From positions 55,200 through 119,199 of the forward strand of contig MKTT01000119.1 in NCBI GenBank assembly GCA_001898385.1: a stretch of DNA of 64,000 bases, in the 5' to 3' direction. Under the pieces are notes generated by a model. It was not told the DNA's origin. It saw nothing but the letters and a program-made list of their open reading frames with translations, and made no database searches. A program made the translations under genes and the position numbers. This document shows positions 8,059 through 15,545 of this stretch, piece by piece (position 1 is the stretch's first letter; every line of letters starts with the position of its first letter). The stretch comes from Planctomycetales bacterium 71-10 (GTDB lineage: Bacteria > Planctomycetota > Planctomycetia > Isosphaerales > Isosphaeraceae).

Positions 8059-9039
8059 TCAAGATAGGAATCCGGTCCCGGTGCCGACCGTGCCGGTGGT
8101 GCCGGTGGTGCCGGTGCCGACCGTGCCGGTGCCGGTGCCGATGGTCCCGGTCCCGGTGCTAATGGTCCCGGTCCCGGTGCCGGTGTCGATGATCCCGGTC
8201 CCAGTATCGATGATCCCGGTGCCGGTGCCGACCGTGCCGGTGCCGGTGTCGATGATCCCGGTGCCGGTGTCGATGATCCCGGTGCCGGTGCCGACCGTAC
8301 CCGTCCCTGTCCCGATCGTCCCGGTGCCGGTGCCGATGGTGCCCGTCCCGGTGCCGATCGCCCCCGGGCGCAGGGAGGCTCCGAAGAAGCGGTTGACGGT
8401 GCCGGTGCCCGTGCCGATGGTCCCCGTGCCGATCGTGCCCGTCCCGTTGCCGATGGCACCCGTGCGCAGGAACGAGCCCAAGAAGCGATTGACGGTCCCG
8501 GTGCCGATGGTTCCGGTGCCGATCCCGCCGGTTCCGGTGCCGATCCCGCCGGTTCCGGTGCCGATCGTGCCCGTGCGCAGGAACGAGTTGGAGAAGCGGT
8601 TGACGACACCCGGGGCCGTCACGCCGCCGCCGACGGTCCCCCCGATCGTGCCGCCGTTGCGGCCGGTGCGCAGGGAGAAGGTGGTGCTCAGGCCGTCGGG
8701 CGACAGGTTGCCCGGCGGGTTGAGCGTCCCGTCGTCGCCGCGGGTGATGTTCGTGCTCCGCGGGTTGGAGACCGTCGCGCCGTTGCGGTTGCGGATCGAG
8801 GGGGAGAAGGTGGTGCTCATGCCGTCGGGAGACAGGGTCCCCGGCGGGTTGAGCGTGCCGTCGTCACCGACCGAGATGTTCGTGCTCGGCGGGTTGGCCG
8901 TCGTATCCGTGGAGATCGCGTTGGCGCGGAGGCTGTTCGCCCAGGCGGACGACAGGCTCATGACGGCCGGGGTCTCGCGGGACTCCAGGGATTCCAGGGT
9001 CGGGCGGCGCTTCACGCTCAGGGCTCGGCTGCGGTTCAT
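8059..9039 (-). CDS. Low-complexity Gly-Thr repeat protein with LEPR-XLL-like N-terminus
   Basis: ATG 9039 is preceded by an excellent ribosome site (GGCAGGAGA). The N-terminus RPTLESLESRETPAV resembles the LEPR-XLL-type motif that marks many secreted planctomycete surface proteins. A ~37-residue unit (STNIxxGDDGTLNPPGxLSPDGxSTTFS) is present twice. Three VNRF-(S/L/F)-x-(S/A)-(F/S)-LR-(T/P)-G segments are then separated by long runs of GTGTIGTG/GTGTVGTG/GTGIIDTG, which fill the last ~200 residues. There is no globular domain, so an extracellular structural or adhesive function is only a guess. The product is 326 residues. Confidence 0.82.
   Translation of the reverse strand: MNRSRALSVKRRPTLESLESRETPAVMSLSSAWANSLRANAISTDTTANPPSTNISVGDDGTLNPPGTLSPDGMSTTFSPSIRNRNGATVSNPRSTNITRGDDGTLNPPGNLSPDGLSTTFSLRTGRNGGTIGGTVGGGVTAPGVVNRFSNSFLRTGTIGTGTGGIGTGTGGIGTGTIGTGTVNRFLGSFLRTGAIGNGTGTIGTGTIGTGTGTVNRFFGASLRPGAIGTGTGTIGTGTGTIGTGTGTVGTGTGIIDTGTGIIDTGTGTVGTGTGIIDTGTGIIDTGTGTGTISTGTGTIGTGTGTVGTGTTGTTGTVGTGTGFLS
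8080..8580 (-). repeat. Short-unit GT-dipeptide coding repeat
   Basis: About 500 bp built from near-identical 12-30 bp units (GGTGCCGGTGCCGA-like on the plus strand) encode (Gly-Thr)n with Ile/Val/Asp interruptions. Unit number is likely to change by slippage, and assembly here should be treated with care. Confidence 0.8.
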
Positions 9040-9284
9040 CGTCGTCTCTCCTGCCGTCACATATGGGAAACCGCGACGCGGGCTCGCGGGGGATTTCGCA
9101 GGCGTCAGGCCGGGGGCGTCGGGTACTGGCGTCGGCCCCCGCCGCGGATTAGGCTTGACTTTCAGCCGATCGTTACTGCGAAACGTGCGCCGAACGATCA
9201 GGTCTTGATGCGAGATTTCGTCGATCCCCCCGAGTCGTGCGGCGGGGCGGGGCGACGGGGCGAGATGCGGGGGCGGGGAAGGCG

Positions 9285-10433
9285 ATGGCCGAGCGACGGA
9301 CATTCGTGCTCACGGACACGGCCCATGACGTGTGGGTCGAGGACTTCACGCTCGACGCCGAGGCGGCGGGGGGCCTCGCCGTCTCCAAGCGGCGGCTCCG
9401 CGGCGGGCGTCGCGACGGCGTGGACCTGATCCGGGTCGACAACGGGGCCCTGTCGTTCCAGGTCGTCCCGACGCGCGGGATGGGCCTGTGGAAGGCCGCG
9501 CTGGGGGCCGACCGCGTGGGCTGGGACTCGCCCACGCGCGACGGCCCGATCCACCCGGCCTACGTCCAGCCGCATGACATCGGGGGGATCGGCTGGCTCG
9601 AAGGCTTCGACGAGCTGATGGTGCGGTGCGGGCTGATGCACAACGGGGCCCCATACCGCGAGGGGAACGCCCTCTACCCGCTGCACGGCCGGATCGCCTC
9701 CATCCCCGCGTGGTACGTCGCGGTGCATGTGGACGACGACTCGATCGCGGTCGAGGGCCGCGTGGCCGAGTCGTTCCTGTTCGGCGGGGGGATCGAGTTG
9801 GTCACGACCTACACGACGGCCCGCGGGTCGAGCGCGGTGACGGTCCGCGACGAGTTCGTGAACGTGAAGGACGTGCCGGTGGGCCTGGAGGTCCTCTACC
9901 ACTGGAACTTCGGCCCGCCCCACCTGGACGAGGGGGCGCGGTTCGTGGCCCCGCTGGACGAGGTGATCCCGCGCGACGCCCGTGCGGTGGAGGATCTGGC
10001 GACTTACGACGTGTACGGCCCGCCCGAGCCGGGGTACGCGGAGCAGGTCTACTTCTGCTCGCTCCGCGCCGAGGCCGGCCGCACGGCGGCGATGCTCCGC
10101 AACAAGGCGGGGGACCGGGCCGTAGCCCTGCGGTACGACCTGGCCGCCCTGCCGAGCTTCACGCTCTGGAAGAACACCGGCGGCCTGCGCGACGGCTACG
10201 TCACCGGCCTGGAGCCGGGCGTGAACTTCCCCAACCCCCGCCCGTTCGAGGAGGCCCGGGGCCGCGTCCTCACGATCCCCGTCGACGGCCGCCACGTCGT
10301 CGAGACGACCCTGGAAGTCCTGTCCGGCCGCGACGCCGTCGCCGCCGCGGAGGCCGAGATCGCCCGCATCCAGGCCCAGTCCCCCCCCGTCGTCCGCCCG
10401 AAGCCGACCGAGCCGTTCGCGGCCGAAGGGTGA
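9285..10433 (+). CDS. DUF4432 family protein (aldose-epimerase-like)
   Basis: The 382-residue product starts at ATG 9285 (upstream GGGGAAGG) and shows the family hallmarks NGALSFQVVPTRGMGLWKA, LPL-like YPLHGRI and the C-terminal NPRPFEEARGRV. DUF4432 proteins share the galactose-mutarotase-like beta-sandwich fold, and the His/Glu positions fit a carbohydrate-binding pocket. The substrate is unknown. It is a single gene, divergent from the Gly-Thr repeat gene and convergent with the sulfatase-like gene. Confidence 0.87.
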   Translation: MAERRTFVLTDTAHDVWVEDFTLDAEAAGGLAVSKRRLRGGRRDGVDLIRVDNGALSFQVVPTRGMGLWKAALGADRVGWDSPTRDGPIHPAYVQPHDIGGIGWLEGFDELMVRCGLMHNGAPYREGNALYPLHGRIASIPAWYVAVHVDDDSIAVEGRVAESFLFGGGIELVTTYTTARGSSAVTVRDEFVNVKDVPVGLEVLYHWNFGPPHLDEGARFVAPLDEVIPRDARAVEDLATYDVYGPPEPGYAEQVYFCSLRAEAGRTAAMLRNKAGDRAVALRYDLAALPSFTLWKNTGGLRDGYVTGLEPGVNFPNPRPFEEARGRVLTIPVDGRHVVETTLEVLSGRDAVAAAEAEIARIQAQSPPVVRPKPTEPFAAEG

Positions 10434-10466
10434 CGTCCGGGCGGAACGCCTCCGATTTCCGACGTC

Positions 10467-10789
10467 CCCTCTCCCGTCGGGAGAGGGTGCCGCGCAGCGG
10501 CGGGTGAGGGTCGCCGGATTTCGGAGGGCATGTCGGTCGCGGTATGCACGAGCGGGGCGACGACGACGGCCTGCCGTCGTTCTCCCCTTGAGGGAGAAGG
10601 TGGCCGCAGGCCGGATGAGGGGTCGATCGCCGTCGCATCCCACGGCCGGGCGAGGGACGTTGAAGCCCGCGGCACCCGGTCGCGCCCCCCCCATCCGCCC
10701 CTCCGGGGCACCTTCTCCCTCAAGGGGAGAAGGCGTCGATCGCCCCGGCGTTTCCGAGATCCGACGGCCCTCTCCCGCCGGGAGGGGGG
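10467..10789. repeat. Composite dispersed palindromic repeat (type 3 nested in type 1)
   Basis: The outer parts are CCCCTCTCCCG-CGGGAGAGGG hairpins, the first followed by GCCGCGCAGCGGCGGGTGAGGG. The inner part, about 10580-10734, is a complete CTTCTCCCC...GGCCGGATGAGGGG / CCCCCATCCGCCCC...GGGGAGAAGG element. The segment GTCGCCGGATTTCGGAGGGC also occurs in the copy at 30485. It lies in the gap between two convergent genes. Confidence 0.85.
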
Positions 10790-10854
10790 ACGGAATTCGA
10801 CGCGAGCCGTCGGCCGATCTCGCCCAAATCTCGGGAGTCCGTCGCCGCCGCGCG

Positions 10855-12351
10855 TCAGCCGCGGCGGGCGACGTCGCGCAGCGGGGGGAGGTCGTCGAGG
10901 GCCTCGCGGGGGAGGGCTTCCACGAAGCGACGGAGGGCCAGTTCGAGGTGCTCGGCGGCCTCGCCGTGCTGCTCGATGACGTCGTTCTGGTCCCAGCGGT
11001 CCTCGGGCTTGCGGTACAGCTCGGGGCGGCGGGGCTCCTCGGGGTCGTCGACCAGGGGGAGGATCATGTGCCAGACGTGGGTCCGGATGGCGTACTCCTC
11101 CGTGTCCATCCCCATGATGGCGTAGTCGCGGATCTTCGTCTGCTCGCCGCGGATCAGGGGGAGGACGTCGGTGCCGTGGATCGGCGGGGCGTCGTCGGGG
11201 GGCCGGACGCCGAAGAAGCCCAGGAGCGTCGGCAGCAGGTCCACCGTCTGCACGATCGCCTGGTGCCGCATCCCGCCGAACCGCGCACCGGGCATGCGGA
11301 CGATCAGCGGGGTGTGGACCAGCTCCTCATACAGCCAGGGGCGGAAGCGCCGGACGAAGCCGTGCTCGCCCAGGGGCTCGCCCTGGTCGGCGGTGAAGAT
11401 CAGCAGCGTGTCCTTGTCGCGGCCCAGCCGCTCCAGGGCGTCGAACAGCTCGCCCAGCCACCGGTCGACGAGCGTCACGGCCCCGGCGTAGGTGCGGCGG
11501 AGGCGGTACAGCTCGGCCTCGGAGAGCGCGTCGCCCACCGCGCCGGCGGGGACGTCGATCAGCGCGGCGACGTCCTCGATGTCGATCTCGGGCTCGTCGT
11601 CGTCCTCCTCGACGAGGTCTCCCTCCTCGCCGGCCTCGAACTCGTCGGGCTCGATGGTGGCGTAGCGGTCGCGGTACTCCTCGGGCAGGTCCCAGGGGCC
11701 GTGGGGGCTGAAGACGTCGAGCCAGAGGCAGAACGGCTCGCGATCGTCCTTGCGCCGCTCCAGCCAGTCGATCGCCGCCTTGACCGTGCGCGCGACGCCG
11801 GTGTTCTCCTCGCGGTCGGCCCCCAGCGCCTTCCGGTTGCGGAGGAGCTGCTCCCATCGCGTCCGCCAGCGATCGGCGGACTCCGGGTCGTCCTCGTCCT
11901 CGGGGAGCCGCAGGCCGGGCTCGTCCTCCAGGCGGACGCCGCGGGCGCGGGGGTCGTCGGCGGGGATGTACGGGTCGTAGCCCTGGCCCCGGATCCAGAT
12001 CACGTCGTCGAAGCTGCGGCCGTAGCCCATCCCCTTCTCGCGCAGGAACGGCGAGTCCGAGATCAGGGCCGTGCGCACGCCCCGGCCGTTGAGGAAGTCG
12101 GGGAGGATCAACTCGTCGGGCTGGAGCGGGGTCCAGCCGAGGGCCGGGTCGGTGAAGCCGTAGCGGCCCGTCCACCAGCTCCGACGGGTGGGGAGCGTGG
12201 TGAGGTTCTCCGGGAAGTGGTGGTCGAACACCACCCCCTGCGACGCCATCCGGTCGAGGTTCGGGGTCTCGATCCAGGCGTTCCCGTAGGCGCCGAGGAA
12301 TCCCAGGTGCACGCTGTTGCAGGCGACGACGATGGCGTTCATGCGGGACAT
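10855..12351 (-). CDS. Sulfatase-fold protein (alkaline phosphatase superfamily) with altered active site
   Basis: The 498-residue protein follows the sulfatase pattern: strand plus loop ending LGAYG, then TPNLDRMASQGVVFDH, the nucleophile region LPTRRSWWTGR, an internal SPHGPW and FTADQGEPLGEHG. However, the N-terminal metal Asp (D-T/D-D in the family) is Asn-Ser here, the Cys/Ser that becomes formylglycine (C-x-P-S/T-R) is Thr, and the His/Asn after the second metal Asp is Gln. Classical formylglycine sulfatase chemistry is therefore unlikely. A Thr nucleophile, as in phosphodiesterase relatives, or a non-catalytic role are alternatives. It has no signal peptide. ATG 12351 is chosen over 12399 because the fold begins directly after it. 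The gene trails the efflux operon by 44 nt. Confidence 0.85.
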   Translation of the reverse strand: MSRMNAIVVACNSVHLGFLGAYGNAWIETPNLDRMASQGVVFDHHFPENLTTLPTRRSWWTGRYGFTDPALGWTPLQPDELILPDFLNGRGVRTALISDSPFLREKGMGYGRSFDDVIWIRGQGYDPYIPADDPRARGVRLEDEPGLRLPEDEDDPESADRWRTRWEQLLRNRKALGADREENTGVARTVKAAIDWLERRKDDREPFCLWLDVFSPHGPWDLPEEYRDRYATIEPDEFEAGEEGDLVEEDDDEPEIDIEDVAALIDVPAGAVGDALSEAELYRLRRTYAGAVTLVDRWLGELFDALERLGRDKDTLLIFTADQGEPLGEHGFVRRFRPWLYEELVHTPLIVRMPGARFGGMRHQAIVQTVDLLPTLLGFFGVRPPDDAPPIHGTDVLPLIRGEQTKIRDYAIMGMDTEEYAIRTHVWHMILPLVDDPEEPRRPELYRKPEDRWDQNDVIEQHGEAAEHLELALRRFVEALPREALDDLPPLRDVARRG

Positions 12352-12395
12352 TGTAATGACGCCCGCCCGCGCCGCCCAGAGCCGGCGGCGCCCGA

Positions 12396-14000
12396 TCACA
12401 CGCGGCGCAGCCGGCGGCCGGCCCAGAGCAGGAAGAAGAAGACGGCCGCGCCGAAGGCGAGCGCGGAGAACGCGATGTAGATGGTCGCGAAGACCAGGTT
12501 GTCGGCCTCGTAATTGATGAACCGGTAGACCAGGACGGTCGACGCCCGTTCCGGCGCGTCATGCCCGGCCCGGCTGAGCCGGTCGGCCATGTATTCCTGC
12601 CGCTGCACCATCTCCTCGGCCTGGATCGCGTCGCGCTCGGCCGAGTACGAGTAATGGACCTTGTGGCCGATGATGACGAAGTTGACGAGCACCGCGGCGG
12701 CGATCCCGCCCCCGAAGAACTGGAGCACGCTCATGAGCGGCCGGACGACCTCCTCGCGCCCGGGGTCGGGGCTGTAGTGCGCGTCCATCGCGACCATGAA
12801 CAGGCCGATCCCCATCCCAGCCAGGAATCGGCCGGGCGCCAGCTCCCACGGCCCGGGCGCGGGGAACCAGTTCAGGTCGACCACGTCGCGGATCATCCAG
12901 TACGGCCATTCCATCATGCTCTGGTAGCACAGGTAGAGGCCGGCGGACATCAGCGACAGGCCGACGACCGCGAGGGGGAGCCCCCGGACGGCGAGGCCGC
13001 GCCGACGGACCGGCTCCGGGAGGATGAACGACGCGACGACGAGCGACGCGGCGATCCCGATCGGCAGCGGCCAGATCAAAAAGGCCCGCTGCCAGGAGCT
13101 CAGGTTCATCATCGCCCCGCCGTAGACGTTCATGATGTAGGCGTGGAAGAACTGGCAGACGCCCCCCAGGAAGTACAGGGCCAGCCGGATCCAGTTCTCG
13201 CCCAGGATGCCCCAGTCCAGCTGGGGCCAGGCCAGGGCCAGCGAGACGGCCGAGGCGACGGCGAAGACGGCGATCGCGACGGCGATCCGGGGATCCTCCA
13301 GCCAGCCGTACAACTGCCCCCAGTGGAGGATGTAGATCAGGGAGGCGGAGGCGACGATCAGGCCGGGATAATAGGCCAACGACCCGCGCGCGGGCGGCGG
13401 CGGGTCTTCGGGCTTCGACGTCCTCGCCATCGACAGCAGCGCCAGCAGGCCGATGCCGGCGATGACGCCTTCGAAGAGGAAGCCGTGCTGCCAGTCCGAC
13501 GACTCGTAGGTCATGGTGGCGGCCGAGACGAAGCCCGGCCCGACGACCGGGCAGAGGATGACCGCCCAGGCCAGCGGGGTCTCCCACCCCGGGGGGAGCA
13601 GGACCGGGACGGCGTAGATCACCAGGCCCGACCCCGCGCCGGCCACGGCGCGGCCGATCAGCGCGGTCGAGAGCGGATCCCCCGCGTCCAGGACGTTCAC
13701 GACCGCCCCGACGATCGCCAGCACCAGCCCCCAGCGCGCCAGGCGGCGGCACGACCAGAGGCGATTCAGCGCCGGGCACGCCAGCATCACGGCCGCGAGG
13801 CTGAAGAGGTAGCACGACTGGAGCGAGTAGACCTCGGCGGAGACCCACCCCCGGCTCACCCCCAGCTCGCGCAGGTTCATCGTGTGGCCGCCCGTGGTGA
13901 GCAAGACCGCCACGATCGCGACCATCGGGCGGCCCGCGCGCAAGGCACCCCCGATCGGGCCGCGGCCGAAACGCACCGGGGCCGGATCAGTCGTCGCCAT
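12396..14000 (-). CDS. MFS transporter (EmrB/DHA2-like)
   Basis: The 534-residue polytopic membrane protein has about 12-14 hydrophobic segments, with GRAVAGAGSGLVIYAVPVLLP at the place of the MFS antiporter-type segment. It has a periplasmic-type loop near the C-terminus (HKVHYSYSAERDAIQAEEMV) and a final helix ending WAGRRLRRV. Its start overlaps the lipoprotein stop by 14 nt. The upstream adaptor and TolC-like genes identify it as the inner-membrane pump of an EmrAB-TolC type tripartite export system. The substrate is unknown. Confidence 0.88.
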   Translation of the reverse strand: MATTDPAPVRFGRGPIGGALRAGRPMVAIVAVLLTTGGHTMNLRELGVSRGWVSAEVYSLQSCYLFSLAAVMLACPALNRLWSCRRLARWGLVLAIVGAVVNVLDAGDPLSTALIGRAVAGAGSGLVIYAVPVLLPPGWETPLAWAVILCPVVGPGFVSAATMTYESSDWQHGFLFEGVIAGIGLLALLSMARTSKPEDPPPPARGSLAYYPGLIVASASLIYILHWGQLYGWLEDPRIAVAIAVFAVASAVSLALAWPQLDWGILGENWIRLALYFLGGVCQFFHAYIMNVYGGAMMNLSSWQRAFLIWPLPIGIAASLVVASFILPEPVRRRGLAVRGLPLAVVGLSLMSAGLYLCYQSMMEWPYWMIRDVVDLNWFPAPGPWELAPGRFLAGMGIGLFMVAMDAHYSPDPGREEVVRPLMSVLQFFGGGIAAAVLVNFVIIGHKVHYSYSAERDAIQAEEMVQRQEYMADRLSRAGHDAPERASTVLVYRFINYEADNLVFATIYIAFSALAFGAAVFFFLLWAGRRLRRV

Positions 14001-14502
14001 GCATGTTCTTCCCGTTCGGGTCGAGCCGATTGATCCAGGCGACCTCCATCCCCTGCGGCGTCTGGACCGTCAGCGTCGCCTGGAGGGGCGGGTCGCGCTC
14101 CAGGGCCTTCAGCAATTCCGAGACGTGGTCATAGACGACCACGATCGCGGCCTCCTTCTCCTCGGGCTTCAGCCCGGGCCAGCCCGGGCCCGTGGTGAAG
14201 ATGACCGGCAGCCGCATCTCCTGCTGGAAGACGCCGACGCCGTAAGGCTGGACGATCGGCACGGGCCGCAAGACCTCGACGCGGCCGAACAGCGGCTTCC
14301 CGTCGGCGCCGACCTCCTTCTCGCCCCACTCCTTGATCCCCCCGGCGACGTCGAGGAGCGCCGGGTCGGTGATCTGGTTGGAGGTGTACGCCGGCGGGAG
14401 TTCCCCCGCCTGCGGCCTCGCGCGATCGCAGCCCGCCGCGCCGACGGCCGTCGTCAGGGCCAGGGCCAGGAGCATCCGTCGCCGCGTCCCGTCGATCATC
14501 AT
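13987..14502 (-). CDS. Lipoprotein in efflux operon
   Basis: ATG 14502 overlaps the preceding stop as ATGA. The 171-residue product has an n-region TRRRM, a hydrophobic stretch and a lipobox (VGAAGC) at about residue 25, so it is probably lipidated. The mature part has conserved-looking segments (PPAYTSNQITDP, GPGWPGLKPEEKEAAIVVVYDHVSELL). No family is recognised. Its tight coupling on both sides suggests a dedicated envelope partner of the export system. Confidence 0.82.
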   Translation of the reverse strand: MMIDGTRRRMLLALALTTAVGAAGCDRARPQAGELPPAYTSNQITDPALLDVAGGIKEWGEKEVGADGKPLFGRVEVLRPVPIVQPYGVGVFQQEMRLPVIFTTGPGWPGLKPEEKEAAIVVVYDHVSELLKALERDPPLQATLTVQTPQGMEVAWINRLDPNGKNMHGDD

Positions 14503-15545
14503 GGTCGTTTCGCCTTGTCGTAGCCCGGATCGGCGGCCGGGTAGAGGATCGTCCGCCATTCCCGGGAGACCGGCCGGTACTCCGTGGTCCCCACGACGAT
14601 CTGGAACGTATCGCCCGGTTCGAGGTTGGGCTCGGTGCCGCGCTGGAAGGAGGCGTAGCCGAAGCCGACGAGGGCGCCGATCCCCATGCCCCCGCCGATG
14701 AAGGCCATGTTGCCGCCCGAGAACTGCGCCCCGACGCTGGCCCCCGTGCCGGCCCCTTCCAGCCCCAGCAGGGTCGTCAACAGGGCGCGCCGCATCCGGG
14801 TGGCGAACCGGCGGTCGGCCGTTTCCATCCGCCACGGGGCCATGCCGGCCTCGTGCTCGGAGCCCTGGACGAGCTGGGTCATCTGCAGGCCGACGTGGCC
14901 GGGGCGGCCGAACCGGCCGGGGCCGACGATCTCCTTCACGGTCCCGCCCACGAGGACGGGGTACGGGGACTCCGGCTCGATCACCTCGGCCAGGAAGCAA
15001 TCGCCGCGCTGGATCGACGGCCGACCGTTGAGCAGGCGCTCGCCCGAGCTGAGGCCGTCCGTCGGCAGCAGTTGGCAGATCCGCAGGGTGACGTGCATGC
15101 CCGACTTGAGCAGGACCGGCTCGGCCTTCGGGACCGGCCCGGTCCGCGCCGCCGAGAGTTCCGGCGCCGTCCTCGGCCGCGGCGGGAGGTCCTGCGGGCC
15201 CGACGCCTCGTCGTCGTCCGGGCGAGGGAGCGGCAGCGGCAGCGGGACGTCGCCCAGGTCCCGATCCCCGAAGGCGGGCGACGGCGCGCCGGGCAGGTCC
15301 GTCGCGCCGGGCGGGAGCGCCCGCAGGGGGCTCGTGGGCGTCGCGGATATCGGCGGCGGCGAGAACGGGGAGGCCGGGGATGGGGAGGTGGGGATCGTGA
15401 GCGTCCCGCTGCGGGCCGGGGTGTCGGCGAACGGCGACTGCGCGGCGCAGTCCCCGGCCGTCCCCAGCGCCGCGACGGCGCAGATCCCCCCCAGCCTCGC
15501 GGCCCGGCTCGCGGGCCGCCCGCATCGCCCCTCACGGTTTCGCAC
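14499..15545 (-). CDS. Secreted Pro-rich protein with glycine-zipper segment, efflux operon
   Basis: The GTG start at 15545 has GGAGGG upstream and overlaps the end of the TolC-like gene. The 348 residues comprise a signal peptide (about 15-36), a Pro-rich spacer to about 140, and a beta-rich domain (LLKSGMHVTLRICQLLPTDGL..., FLAEV). That domain recalls the VirB10/TrbI C-terminal fold, but this is only resemblance. A Gly-rich membrane-interacting segment follows (GAGTGASVGAQFSGG, GGGMGIGALVGFGYASF). The last 40 residues read EPGDTFQIVVGTTEYRPV. It may be a structural envelope component of the exporter. Confidence 0.78.
   Translation of the reverse strand: MRNREGRCGRPASRAARLGGICAVAALGTAGDCAAQSPFADTPARSGTLTIPTSPSPASPFSPPPISATPTSPLRALPPGATDLPGAPSPAFGDRDLGDVPLPLPLPRPDDDEASGPQDLPPRPRTAPELSAARTGPVPKAEPVLLKSGMHVTLRICQLLPTDGLSSGERLLNGRPSIQRGDCFLAEVIEPESPYPVLVGGTVKEIVGPGRFGRPGHVGLQMTQLVQGSEHEAGMAPWRMETADRRFATRMRRALLTTLLGLEGAGTGASVGAQFSGGNMAFIGGGMGIGALVGFGYASFQRGTEPNLEPGDTFQIVVGTTEYRPVSREWRTILYPAADPGYDKAKRP

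Noticed and set aside
10467..10789. CRISPR array
   Set aside because: The repeats are hairpin arms at unequal spacing with related centres. There are no regular spacers and no cas genes.
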